64,000 bases of DNA from Ramlibacter cellulosilyticus (GTDB lineage: Bacteria; Pseudomonadota; Gammaproteobacteria; Burkholderiales; Burkholderiaceae_C), in NCBI RefSeq assembly GCF_014297465.1, contig NZ_JACORT010000004.1, forward strand, positions 327,122 to 391,121, in the 5' to 3' direction. Below are positions 48,440-56,723 of the stretch, in pieces. The notes beneath the pieces were generated by a model. The model had not been told where the DNA came from. It made no database searches and worked only from the letters and a program-made list of their open reading frames with translations. The translations under genes and the position numbers were made by a program. Positions within the stretch are counted from its first letter, which is position 1; every line of letters begins with the position of its first letter.

Positions 48440-49465
48440 GTGCCCACATTTTCTCAGCTGCCTAGTGGTAAGTGGCGCGTCCAGGTGCGACGCGCTGGAC
48501 TCTACCGTGCTGCCACATTCCCGACGAAGCGGGAGGCGCGTGACTGGGCAACGGCCATTGAGGCGCAAGCGAATCACATCGCAGCGGGCGGTTTTGCACC
48601 TGTTCCCAAGACCGCGACAGTCAAAGACCTGATCGACAAGTACCGGGAAGAGCACAGTCGCGAGGCTGGGAAAACGAAGGCAGCCACCCTGGAGATGCTG
48701 GCGCGGGAGCTCGGCCATGTCCGGCTCACCGGGCTGAACGCGGTGGTTCTGCGCGACTTCATCGACCGGCGCGTGAAGGCTGGCGCGGGCGGCGTGACGG
48801 TAGCCGGAGACTTGTCCTTTCTGTCTGCCGTTCTGAAGTGGGGACGGCACGCGCGCCAGCTAGATATCAACGACAAGTTGGCCCTGGACGCGCGCGCCAG
48901 TCTGAAGGTGCGCGGTCTGAACACGCGAAGCAAGGAGAGAGCGCGGGAGCCGACGGATGAAGAGCTCGAACGCCTTTTCGCTCACTGGGGTGGAAACGCG
49001 AGGCAACGAATCGATATGGCGCTCCTCTGCCGGTTTGCGCTGGCCACGGGCATGCGTCAAAACGAAATCTGCTCGCTTCGCGTAGAAGACGTCGACCGCG
49101 GGCGAAGAACGGTCGTGATCCGCGACAGGAAGGATCCGCAGAAGAAGGAAGGAAACGATCAACTTGTTCCTCTGTTGCCGAGTGCTTGGGTCATGCTCGA
49201 GCCGTTGATCGAAGGACGCACAGAGGGCGCCGTTTTCGAGAACACGCGCGCAGCGTCTGTTTCGACTGCATTCACGCGGGCTTGCGCGGTCGTGGGCATC
49301 AAGAACCTCCGCTTCCACGATCTCCGCCACAGGGCGACGGCGGAATTCTTTCGCATGGGTCTGGACATTCCACGCGTCGCGCTGCTCACCGGCCACAAGA
49401 CATGGGCGATGCTGCGCCGATACACCGACGTCAAGCCGGAAGACGTCTTTGCCGCACTCAAATAA
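48440..49465 (+). CDS. Tyrosine-type site-specific integrase (dusA-associated)
   Basis: The 341-residue integrase is taken from the GTG at 48440 (VPTFSQLPSGKWRVQVRRAG). The frame is open upstream to 48353, but that part lies over the GTGCAC repeats and looks non-coding. The N-terminal DNA-binding domain is followed by the catalytic domain with Arg (ATGMRQNEIC), His-x-x-Arg (HDLRHRA), His (TGHKTW) and the nucleophile Tyr (LRRYTDVKPED). The position next to the dusA 5' end fits the dusA-specific integrase group. Confidence 0.9.
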   Translation: MPTFSQLPSGKWRVQVRRAGLYRAATFPTKREARDWATAIEAQANHIAAGGFAPVPKTATVKDLIDKYREEHSREAGKTKAATLEMLARELGHVRLTGLNAVVLRDFIDRRVKAGAGGVTVAGDLSFLSAVLKWGRHARQLDINDKLALDARASLKVRGLNTRSKERAREPTDEELERLFAHWGGNARQRIDMALLCRFALATGMRQNEICSLRVEDVDRGRRTVVIRDRKDPQKKEGNDQLVPLLPSAWVMLEPLIEGRTEGAVFENTRAASVSTAFTRACAVVGIKNLRFHDLRHRATAEFFRMGLDIPRVALLTGHKTWAMLRRYTDVKPEDVFAALK

Positions 49466-49473
49466 CTGAATCG

Positions 49474-50082
49474 ATGCTGCTACTCCAAGAGGTTCAACAA
49501 GTCGAGGCTCTGTTTGCAAGTGGTCAGAAGATCGAAGCATTGCGCCAAACGCGCGCACTCGCTCTTCGATGCCTCCCCGGCCATGAGGCACGATTGGCCG
49601 CTTTCCTGGCTCGGACGAGAAAGGGTGCTTGGCAAATACCGCGGGATCAGGACAAGTTGGATGCAGACTTCTACACGTGGATGGGCCAGACTCCGCCTGA
49701 AGACCGGAACGCGGCCCAGGCACTCGCCTGCTGCGGTCATTGGAAGCTGAATACTCCACCCGATCACGACGACATCCACCAGAGGGACGACTACGCTTAC
49801 GAGGCGTTTGTGCGACTGAGCCGATTGGTCGCCCCGGCGGAGAGCGGAAAGCCCAGCGCACTGAAAGCGCACATTGTCCGTGAGACCGCTGTACTCGAGA
49901 AAATTCGGGAGCTTGGACACGATCCGTTGCGCCTCCCTAAGGCCGATCCGGGCCGTCCTGGCGTGAAGGCGCACGTGAAGAAGGCTTTGGGCGACAAAGG
50001 GATCTGGGCGAAGTCGACGGTCTTTGCCAAGACCTGGGAAGAGCTCCGAGCAAGCGGACAATTGCAAGACGCTGCGTCGTGA
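49474..50082 (+). CDS. Hypothetical protein following the integrase
   Basis: The 202-residue protein starts at ATG 49474 (MLLLQEVQQVEALFASGQ), 8 bp after the integrase stop, so it is probably co-transcribed. It is mostly helical and charged, with no signal peptide or membrane segment. No catalytic motif is recognised. The Lys/Arg-rich C-terminal third (PGRPGVKAHVKKALGDKGIW) has the look of a DNA-binding or helix-turn-helix region, but this is only an impression. Confidence 0.6.
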   Translation: MLLLQEVQQVEALFASGQKIEALRQTRALALRCLPGHEARLAAFLARTRKGAWQIPRDQDKLDADFYTWMGQTPPEDRNAAQALACCGHWKLNTPPDHDDIHQRDDYAYEAFVRLSRLVAPAESGKPSALKAHIVRETAVLEKIRELGHDPLRLPKADPGRPGVKAHVKKALGDKGIWAKSTVFAKTWEELRASGQLQDAAS

Positions 50083-50175
50083 ACCCTCCCCCCAACTGGG
50101 GGAGAGGTGGAGGGTTGCGGGGGAGGAAACGTCCCAGGGGAGAGTCTGCACCTCAGAGATCCACCTCAGCCCCCA

Positions 50176-50433
50176 ATGACTCACCCCGAATGCACCTCCA
50201 GCCCGGCCCAGGTGCAACTCCTCGCAAGCTCCCTGGACTGCCTGACGGAGCAAGACCTGTGCGCCTTGTTCGCAATCACCCCGGGCACAGCTGAAGCCTG
50301 GAGAAAGCGCCGCAAGGGCCCCGCGTACGCGCTCGTCGGCAACCGCGTGCTGTATCCCCGCCAGTCTGTTCGTGAGTTCATGGAACGTCAGATCCGTGGC
50401 GGCGAATCCACCCTGGGCGCGGCGCTGCTCTAA
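50176..50433 (+). CDS. Small helix-turn-helix protein (AlpA/excisionase-like)
   Basis: The 85-residue protein contains LTEQDLCALFAITPGTAEAW and GNRVLYPRQSVREFME, the pattern of MerR-like/HTH_17 excisionases. Such proteins direct excision or regulate island genes. I chose ATG 50176 (MTHPECTSSP); the frame continues further upstream, but through a repeat-rich 93-bp gap with CCCTCCCCCC/GGGGGAGAGG elements. It is followed after 6 bp by the replication-like gene. Confidence 0.7.
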   Translation: MTHPECTSSPAQVQLLASSLDCLTEQDLCALFAITPGTAEAWRKRRKGPAYALVGNRVLYPRQSVREFMERQIRGGESTLGAALL

Positions 50434-50439
50434 CTAGCC

Positions 50440-51222
50440 ATGAGCAACGCAGTTACCAATCGCTGCCGCGACGCGGTCCTCCCGCCGCCAGCGAAAGCGG
50501 TGCTGATGTGCCTCGCTGACAGAGCAGACGATCTGGGCGTCTGCTGGCCTGCGCAGTCCTATATTTCACGTTGGACATGCTACGGCCGCACGGCCGTCAT
50601 CAGCGCGGTGCGTTGCCTGGAGGAGAATGGGCTCATCACCGTTTCACGGCAAAACGGTCGCGGCAATCGCACCACCATCAATTTGGTCGCTGTCGACGCG
50701 TACATCCTGCAGCAGTCCACGACCAGCACGCCGCAGCAACCGGTTGTCCCGGCAGACGTCGAGCAGTTCGCCAGCCGGACTACTCACATCTCTGAGGCGC
50801 ACCGGACCAGTCCGCCGGGCGCACACAAGACATCAGGTTCCTCATACATCAAGAAAGACAGGAAGCCCATCTCCGCGGAATGGAGTCCGACCACTGAACT
50901 GTTGGCGTGGGCGCGGAGCGGTCGTCCCGATCTCGCGATCGAACTGGTAGTTGAGGTTTTCAGGAACCACTACCTTGCCGCAGGCGATGCGAAAGCAGAC
51001 TGGGATGCCTGCTTTCGGACGTGGGTTCTCCGCGAGCGCATTCAGGGGACCAGCCCATCGCCCAAGCCTTGCTCGGCGTCGGCGTCAAATGGTCGTGATC
51101 CGGCTCTCGTGAAGATCGAAACGGACTGGGCTCGAGCAGCACCACAGCCTTCGTTGGTGCGCGAACAACTGAAGGAACTCCGGAACTCGTTCGCCAGAGC
51201 CTCTGGCGGCGGCCGCCGTTAA
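50440..51222 (+). CDS. Winged-helix replication-initiation-like protein
   Basis: The 260-residue protein has an N-terminal HTH_36-type winged helix (about 15-75: SYISRWTCYGRTAVISAVRCLEENGLI, quoted by region). After a Pro/Ser-rich linker comes a C-terminal domain with the pattern EWSPTTELLAWARSG and FRNHYLAAGDAKADWDACFR, as in DnaT-like/phage replication proteins. It probably helps to start replication of the excised element. The spacing to the HTH gene upstream is 6 bp. Confidence 0.65.
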   Translation: MSNAVTNRCRDAVLPPPAKAVLMCLADRADDLGVCWPAQSYISRWTCYGRTAVISAVRCLEENGLITVSRQNGRGNRTTINLVAVDAYILQQSTTSTPQQPVVPADVEQFASRTTHISEAHRTSPPGAHKTSGSSYIKKDRKPISAEWSPTTELLAWARSGRPDLAIELVVEVFRNHYLAAGDAKADWDACFRTWVLRERIQGTSPSPKPCSASASNGRDPALVKIETDWARAAPQPSLVREQLKELRNSFARASGGGRR

Positions 51223-51364
51223 GGAGAGTGTCGCTCGCTGAGCCCCCCCACAGAGGTACTTCCGGTCGAGGGTCCGTGCGGGTGATTCGACCCCCGCGGA
51301 AAATCTAGTGGGTGCGTTTTCAAACTACTTGACAGTTGACCGACCAATCACGAAAGGAACAAAT

Positions 51365-51655
51365 GTGACTCAAAGGATGACCACGGATGTGTGGTGCTAC
51401 TACCCTGCAGGCGGTGAGGAGCTGTTGCTCGCACTCGCCTTGTCAGATCAAGCCCAGGATGACGGATCGATGAAGATCGACAATCATTCGTGCTTACTTG
51501 ACATGAGCGGCTTGGCGCCCGAGCGCTTCGCGATCTTGATGGCGCAGATGCAGGCTCGCGGTGCCTTGAAGCTGACCAACAAAGAACACCAGCTTTATCA
51601 GTTCACATTTCGCAGACACGGTGAGCCGTACACCCGCTATGAGACCGGTGGATGA
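51365..51655 (+). CDS. Small hypothetical protein
   Basis: The 96-residue protein is taken from a GTG at 51365, preceded at a good distance by AAAGGA. An ATG at 51377 (MTTDVWCYYPAGGEELLLAL) is the alternative. The sequence resembles a small winged-helix fold (DMSGLAPERFAILMAQMQARGAL then KEHQLYQFTF as a possible wing), but I do not recognise the family. The 142-bp gap upstream holds a TTGACA at 51329 but no convincing -10. Confidence 0.5.
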   Translation: MTQRMTTDVWCYYPAGGEELLLALALSDQAQDDGSMKIDNHSCLLDMSGLAPERFAILMAQMQARGALKLTNKEHQLYQFTFRRHGEPYTRYETGG

Positions 51656-51744
51656 GCCATCCGATCAGGGCGCGGTAGTGACCACGGACGCTTCAGTGGC
51701 CGAGCTGAGGACCTACAGTCCGAGAGCACGCACGACGCTGGAGT

Positions 51745-52788
51745 TCACCCGGCCGGAAGTTCTGCGCGGGTTGGCCCTGCTGGCAGCAGTTTTGTCACGA
51801 ACGACAGGCGCAGGTCGTTCTTCATTTGCATCAGTCGTGCACGCAGCATCTGCTGGGCAGTCTCATGGTCGAGCTCGTCGGCGCCCCGGTGCGCCGCCTG
51901 GATGACGTCTGCAGCGAAGGCCAAGCCCCTCGCAGCGATCCCGAGTTGCGCAAGCCAACGATCTCTGGGCAGCTCCTTGGTGATCTCAGCGATTGCATCG
52001 AATGTGAGCATTTCTCCGCGGCCGAAGCGGTAGAGGCTATCTGGGGTTACGCTCTTCAGCCGTGCCCGGGCCTGCAGCGCAGCCAGGTTCGGCGCCCGGT
52101 ATGCCTCACAGACCATCGTGAGCCAGTGGCCGAACATGTGTGCGCCCGGTGAACAGAGATTCGCGAGCCCTACCGCTCTCTCCTCCCGCTCCTGGGGCGT
52201 TGCCAAGATCAGGGGCAGCAATGTGGCGGCGAGCACGTCGTACAAGATGCGATCGACGAACCGGTATTCCGGCTCCGCCAGGTCGCACTGCTGTCTTGCC
52301 CACCACTCGGCTGGTACCGTGATCATGTTCTTCTGGCAGTGCGGGCACGGCAGCTTCTTAGACATCGCCGCACGCATGAAGCGGAAGAGGACACCCTCGC
52401 CTCCCTTGACGAGCTTGCCCAGCTTGGCCGCGAGCATCCCTTCCCGGGCCGCCATCGCGATCTCCGCGAGGATTTCCTCCTTCCCGCCCACGCAGGCAAT
52501 CAGCCTGGCGCGGACCTCCGGCGTGGTTCGCTCGGCCCCCCGGGCGCTGTAGTTAAGGAAATTGCGGAAATCAGTTCCGAAAGTGCGTCGAACGATCGCC
52601 AGGAAGGAGCGCTTGCCTGAGACGAGGTTAGCCAGGAAGTCATCATTCGGGATAGACGTGACGCCAGGTGTCAGCCCCGCGGAGCTGGCGAACACCTTTA
52701 AGTGCCGGCGGATCGTCACCGGTTCGAAGGGGACGATCAGGGACTCGATGGCCCGCTCTTCCGTACTGAAGTCGTGAGTCGTTTCCAT
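51745..52788 (-). CDS. Hypothetical protein with a CPHC zinc-knuckle segment
   Basis: The 347-residue, largely helical protein is encoded opposite to its neighbours. Around residues 145-170 it has LPCPHCQKNMITVP, a possible half zinc ribbon; a Cys at ARQQCDLAEPEY might complete a site. No signal peptide, membrane helix or known catalytic motif is seen. It could be an island-specific regulator or defence component. It begins 94 bp from the divergent small Gly-rich gene. Confidence 0.55.
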   Translation of the reverse strand: METTHDFSTEERAIESLIVPFEPVTIRRHLKVFASSAGLTPGVTSIPNDDFLANLVSGKRSFLAIVRRTFGTDFRNFLNYSARGAERTTPEVRARLIACVGGKEEILAEIAMAAREGMLAAKLGKLVKGGEGVLFRFMRAAMSKKLPCPHCQKNMITVPAEWWARQQCDLAEPEYRFVDRILYDVLAATLLPLILATPQEREERAVGLANLCSPGAHMFGHWLTMVCEAYRAPNLAALQARARLKSVTPDSLYRFGRGEMLTFDAIAEITKELPRDRWLAQLGIAARGLAFAADVIQAAHRGADELDHETAQQMLRARLMQMKNDLRLSFVTKLLPAGPTRAELPAG

Positions 52789-52882
52789 GTTTCCTCAGTC
52801 ACCCGGCCTCTCGGCGGGCAGCATTCCGGCTGTCGCGCGCAATGCGGCTTATTGGCAGCTCGGCGACATCAAGGAGATTGTG

Positions 52883-53083
52883 ATGGCCAAAAGTGGAAGT
52901 GGTGGCAAGGGTGGCGGTGGTTCTGGGAAGGGAGGTGGGAAGGCTGGCGGTGCGGGCGGCAAGAGCGGCCGCGGATACGGCGGGCCCGGAGGCTGGCCGG
53001 CTGGCCACACCGCAAAGGGACCGTCGGGGAAGGGTCGCGGCGATGCTGGTACCGGTGCCGCGCGGCTGGGTGAAAACGGCTAG
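52883..53083 (+). CDS. Small Gly/Lys-rich protein
   Basis: The 66-residue protein starts MAKSGSGGKGGGG and continues with glycine-lysine repeats and RGYGGPGGWPAGH. The ATG at 52883 has a clear ribosome-binding site (AAGGAG, 7 bp upstream), which favours real translation. Small proteins of this look occur in other integrative elements; the function is unknown. It is basic and low-complexity, so it might bind nucleic acid. It is followed by a hairpin that was split by the IS256-family insertion. Confidence 0.6.
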   Translation: MAKSGSGGKGGGGSGKGGGKAGGAGGKSGRGYGGPGGWPAGHTAKGPSGKGRGDAGTGAARLGENG

Positions 53084-53112
53084 CGGATACTAACAACAGG
53101 CAAGAATGAAAT

Positions 53113-53130
53113 GGGAGGCGCTGCTGCGCC
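53113..53130 (+). terminator. Terminator-like hairpin split by the IS insertion
   Basis: If the IS and one copy of its 8-bp duplication are removed, 53113-53130 joins 54556-54559. It then makes a 22-nt hairpin with a 9-bp perfect stem (GGGAGGCGC/GCGCCTCCC) and a TGCT loop. It lies 30 bp after the small Gly-rich gene. The element now separates the two arms. A T-run is not obvious, so intrinsic termination is only likely, not certain. Confidence 0.55.
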
Positions 53131-54547
53131 GGGAGTGTCCGAATTTCCGTGTGCAAGGCGCTGAGACTTTTCCACGGCGACGGTCGGCGCTTGCGACGAA
53201 CGGACCGACGCGGTGGGAAAGTCGGTCCTCGATCTTACGAAACTCCTCTGACGAATCGATCGCCGTAGAGGATGGCGAACTGGTTCATCGCTGATTTCCA
53301 GTTGTAGGCAGGCCGACTCCACTCGGCGGTGATGTTGCGCAGGGCCAGCCAGATCAACTTGGTCGCGGCTTCGTCGCTGGGGAAGTGCCCGCGGGTCTTG
53401 ATGATCTTTCGCACCTGCGCGTTGACGCTCTCCATCGCGTTGGTGGTGTAGATGATGCGCCGAACGTCTGGCGGAAACGCGAAGAACGGAATGACCCGAT
53501 CCCAGGCCCGTCGCCAAGCGGCGACTACCGTGGGGTACCTGCGGCCCCACTCGCGGCTCTCGAAGGCTTCCAGGGCCCCTTCGGCGGCCTCGGCGCTGAC
53601 GGCCGTGTAGATCGGCTTGACGGCAGCGGCAAGAGCCTTGCGATCGCGCCAGCTCGCGTAATCCAGGCTGTTGCGAATCAGGTGGACGATGCAGGTCTGA
53701 AGCGTCGTAGCCGGGAAGGTCGCCTCCAGGGCTTCGGGCATGCCCTTGAGGCCGTCCGTGACGGCGATGAGAATGTCCTCGACGCCCCGGGTCTTGAGGT
53801 CGTTGAAGACCTTCATCCAGAACTTCGCGCCCTCGGTGTTCTCGATCCACAGGCCCAGGATGTCGCGCGTGCCGTCGGGCAGAACGGCCAAGGCCAGGTA
53901 GACGGCCTTGTTACGCACGACCGCGTCCTCGCGGATCTTCACTCGCAAGGCGTCAAAGAAAACCACCGGATAGACCGGCTCCAGCGGCCGCGACTGCCAA
54001 GCGGTGACCTCCTCGACGACCGCATCGGTGACCCGGCTGATCAGGTCGGGCGAAACCTCCACCGCGTACATCTCGGCCAGGAATTTCTGGATCTCGCGCA
54101 CCGACATGCCCCGCGCGTACATCGCGATGATCTTGTCGTCAAAGCCCGTGAACCGCCTCTCGTGCTTGCCGATCAGCTGCGGCTCGAACGTGCCGTTACG
54201 GTCATGCGGCACCTCGATGGTGACCTCGCCGGAGTCGGTCAGCACCGTTTTGCTGCCCTTGCCGTTGCGGTGATTGCGGGTGCCCTCGGGCTTGGCCTCG
54301 CCGGCCCTGTAGCCCAGATGCTGCGTCATCTCCGCGCCCAGCGCGCGCTCCATGAACGCCTTCTTGAAGCGCTGGAAGATGTCCTCGAATTCCGCCGGCG
54401 TGACCGGCCCGGGGATCAGCTTCTCGAGCAACTCCTGCGGGATCTGCGGGGTGTCAGGTTTGGCCGCCCCAGCGGCCTTCGGTTTGCGTGGCACTCATGC
54501 TCCTTGTCGACATGGTATGCCTCACACACGGAATTTCTGACACTCTC
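53131..54547 (-). mobile_element. IS256-family insertion sequence, complete
   Basis: The ends are imperfect inverted repeats: GGGAGTGTCCGAATTTCCGT at 53131 and its partner, read from 54547, GAGAGTGTCAGAAATTCCGT. Both sides carry the direct repeat GCTGCGCC (53123-53130 and 54548-54555), an 8-bp target duplication as expected for the family. The length is 1417 bp with a single intact transposase gene. The intact duplication indicates a fairly recent insertion without later rearrangement. Confidence 0.9.
53235..54494 (-). CDS. IS256-family transposase
   Basis: The 419-residue transposase is full length. The DDE catalytic core is visible: VVFFDALRVKIR (first Asp), AVTDGLKGM (second Asp) and NAMESVNAQVRK (Glu). 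LQTCIVHLIRNS, the mutator-type C/H segment, lies between. No frameshift or stop is present, so it should be active. Confidence 0.95.
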   Translation of the reverse strand: MPRKPKAAGAAKPDTPQIPQELLEKLIPGPVTPAEFEDIFQRFKKAFMERALGAEMTQHLGYRAGEAKPEGTRNHRNGKGSKTVLTDSGEVTIEVPHDRNGTFEPQLIGKHERRFTGFDDKIIAMYARGMSVREIQKFLAEMYAVEVSPDLISRVTDAVVEEVTAWQSRPLEPVYPVVFFDALRVKIREDAVVRNKAVYLALAVLPDGTRDILGLWIENTEGAKFWMKVFNDLKTRGVEDILIAVTDGLKGMPEALEATFPATTLQTCIVHLIRNSLDYASWRDRKALAAAVKPIYTAVSAEAAEGALEAFESREWGRRYPTVVAAWRRAWDRVIPFFAFPPDVRRIIYTTNAMESVNAQVRKIIKTRGHFPSDEAATKLIWLALRNITAEWSRPAYNWKSAMNQFAILYGDRFVRGVS

Positions 54548-54655
54548 GCTGCGCCTCCCCTCCTGACCTGTGAGGCGTAATGACAACCCGCTTTGAGCCC
54601 GCTGCGGTGATGCCGACGTACTTCGTGCACGAGCGTTTCAGGTCGATGATCTGGC

Positions 54656-55384
54656 CTACCGCTCTACACCCAAGCTACTACGCAACCGAACCTGCAGAAA
54701 CAGCAAGCCAGACGCCTCGTGCGTTTCCTTCACTTCCAAGTAGGGCTGCTTTCGAACAAGCTCTCCCAGTTTCTTGAAGCCGTAGTTCCTCGGATCAAAG
54801 GACGCATTGTTCTTGCCGATGTACGAGCCGATAGCTGCAAGCGATGCCCATTCACCATCTCGCAAGGTCTCCTGCACTGCATGTGTAAGCAAGCCTTTGA
54901 GTTCCGGCACTCCCTCAACTTGCGGGGGCTGGGCCGCCTCCGTTGGCTTCAGAACTTCGACAAAGATGAAACGGTCGCAGGCGGCAATAAATGCCTCCGG
55001 CGTCTTGCGTTCCCCCATGCCGAGGACTAGCTTGCCCGCCTCCCGCAGTCGCGTCGCCAAACGCGTGTAGTCGCTGTCGCTGGCTACGATGCAAAAACCG
55101 TCTACGTTGCCGGCGTAAAGCAAGTCCATCGCATCGATGATGAGTGCGCTGTCTGTAGCATTCTTGCCCTTTGTATAGGCAAACTGCTGCATTGGCTGGA
55201 CTGCGTGCCGGTGGAGCCGATCTTTCCACCCGACCAAGTTCTGCGTGGTCCAGTCGCCGTACGCCCGCTTGATCGTGGGAGTGCCAAACTTCGTGACCTC
55301 CTCGAGCAGCTCCTTGATAACACCCGAAGTGGCGTTGTCCGCGTCGATGAGCACGGCGAGCCGCACTGTTTCCCCGTTTGCCAT
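54656..55384 (-). CDS. NYN-domain (PIN-like) protein with LOTUS/OST-HTH-like C-terminus
   Basis: The 242-residue protein starts at ATG 55384 (MANGETVRLAVLIDADN) with GGAGGC upstream; a longer frame exists but is less likely. The NYN domain has the acidic residues of a PIN-like RNase (LIDADN, DSALIIDAMD, VASDSDYTRLA). The C-terminal 75 residues (ELKGLLTHAVQE ... NYGFKKLGELVRKQPYLEV) match an OST-HTH/LOTUS domain. It resembles LabA/MARF1-type RNA-binding nucleases. It lies 99 bp after jetD on the same strand. Confidence 0.83.
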   Translation of the reverse strand: MANGETVRLAVLIDADNATSGVIKELLEEVTKFGTPTIKRAYGDWTTQNLVGWKDRLHRHAVQPMQQFAYTKGKNATDSALIIDAMDLLYAGNVDGFCIVASDSDYTRLATRLREAGKLVLGMGERKTPEAFIAACDRFIFVEVLKPTEAAQPPQVEGVPELKGLLTHAVQETLRDGEWASLAAIGSYIGKNNASFDPRNYGFKKLGELVRKQPYLEVKETHEASGLLFLQVRLRSSLGVER

Positions 55385-55483
55385 CCCTGAGCCTCCTATG
55401 TCAGCAGCATAGCCCCAAGCACGGTTGAAGCGCCGAAGCTTTAGCCCGCAGGTAACGCTCACGGGAGCAACTGCAAAGTGGAC

Positions 55484-56719
55484 TCACAGCCATCCCTCCT
55501 GCTCCGCCTTCCGACCGTGCATGGCCATGAAGTCGCACAGATCTCTCAGCTCCTTGGGCAGCTGTTCGCGAGCACGCAGTCGGTCTAATAGCGCCTCGTC
55601 GTGCTCGTTCAGCCGCCACCGCTGCGAACTCTCCTGTAACTCCTTGATGCCCATGCGGTGAGGATCCCAAGCGCTCCCCTGCGCATCCCACATCGCACCC
55701 ACGCTGCATGCGATATCCACACCGGCCGGGTCCGCATCCGCGCTGATCCACGCCGGTGCCGGAGCCAACCGCAGCAGGTGCTCCACGGCCTCGCTCCACG
55801 CAGACGAAGGCCGACCCGGCATCCACAGCAGCACCACCCCGGCGGGCAACCCGCGCGCCTGGCGCTCGAAGCTGGTCCGGTTCTCGATGAGCCAATAACG
55901 CGCCACCGGGCCGAACGCCTCCGTCCGCGCCACGTCCTCCACCGGAACGCCAAGGCAATGCAGCGGGCTTAGATCGATGCGCCGCTCCCCCCACCACAAA
56001 CTCGCCTCGCCCGCGATCCAAAACATCGGCGCGAACTGTGCGATCCGCAGCCGCTCGAGGTCGAATGCAGCCTCCAGCCAGCGCCAGTCCGCAGCGCCGA
56101 GTGCTTTCGTATCCCCGAGCGCACGCAGAGCGAAATCGCGCCGCATGCCCTGCTCCCCGCGGTCGTGCCAGTCCGCCACTGCACGCAACAAGGTCAAGCG
56201 CAAGCGCAAGGTCTCCAGAGGCAGCGCGCCATCGCTTTCCAGCTGCCGCACTGCCCGCGTCAGTTCATCCAGCAGGTCCGCGTCAAGAGCGGTGGGCTGG
56301 CTGGTGTCCGCACGCCCGCGCAACCACTCCTTCGCCTCCGCGATGGCTTCCCGCCGCTCGGTCTCCCGCTGCTGCCGTCCGGCGACGCCCAGCAGGCGCT
56401 GCAATCGCTCCAGGTCTCGCCAGACCACGCGATCCCACTGCCAGCTCCCGCCCTGCAGCCGCTCGCGCCGTTCGATCCAGCCCTCCCGCAGCAGCAGCTC
56501 GCAAGCTGCCTCGGCGGCTTCGATCCCCGCATCGGCCGCCTCCTTCAACAGCGTCCCTCGAGCCGCGGCCTGCCGCTCGCCGCGCACCCAGCGCTCCCAG
56601 ATGGCGCGATGGCGCAGCGCCTCCACCGACAGCTCCTGCGGCACCGGCGCATCCGCCCGCCGCAACCGCTCACCCCGCCCCTTGGGCGTGGCTATCCAGA
56701 CCGGGCCGCCGGCGCTCAT
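55484..56719 (-). CDS. jetD: Wadjet component JetD (TOPRIM nuclease-like)
   Basis: The 411-residue protein has an N-terminal winged-helix/arm region and a C-terminal TOPRIM-type domain. The acidic residues are seen in WLIENRTSF (Glu) and WISADADPAGVDIA (DxD). JetD is the nuclease subunit that cleaves plasmid DNA once the SMC complex has sized and bent it. The gene starts 4 bp after the jetC stop. The Wadjet subtype cannot be fixed by eye. Confidence 0.87.
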   Translation of the reverse strand: MSAGGPVWIATPKGRGERLRRADAPVPQELSVEALRHRAIWERWVRGERQAAARGTLLKEAADAGIEAAEAACELLLREGWIERRERLQGGSWQWDRVVWRDLERLQRLLGVAGRQQRETERREAIAEAKEWLRGRADTSQPTALDADLLDELTRAVRQLESDGALPLETLRLRLTLLRAVADWHDRGEQGMRRDFALRALGDTKALGAADWRWLEAAFDLERLRIAQFAPMFWIAGEASLWWGERRIDLSPLHCLGVPVEDVARTEAFGPVARYWLIENRTSFERQARGLPAGVVLLWMPGRPSSAWSEAVEHLLRLAPAPAWISADADPAGVDIACSVGAMWDAQGSAWDPHRMGIKELQESSQRWRLNEHDEALLDRLRAREQLPKELRDLCDFMAMHGRKAEQEGWL

Positions 56720-56723
56720 GATC

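Noticed and set aside
51621..51905. Small plus-strand frame of 94 codons
   Set aside because: It overlaps both the preceding small gene and the 3' end of the minus-strand gene at 51745. It has no ribosome-binding site and a low-complexity tail.
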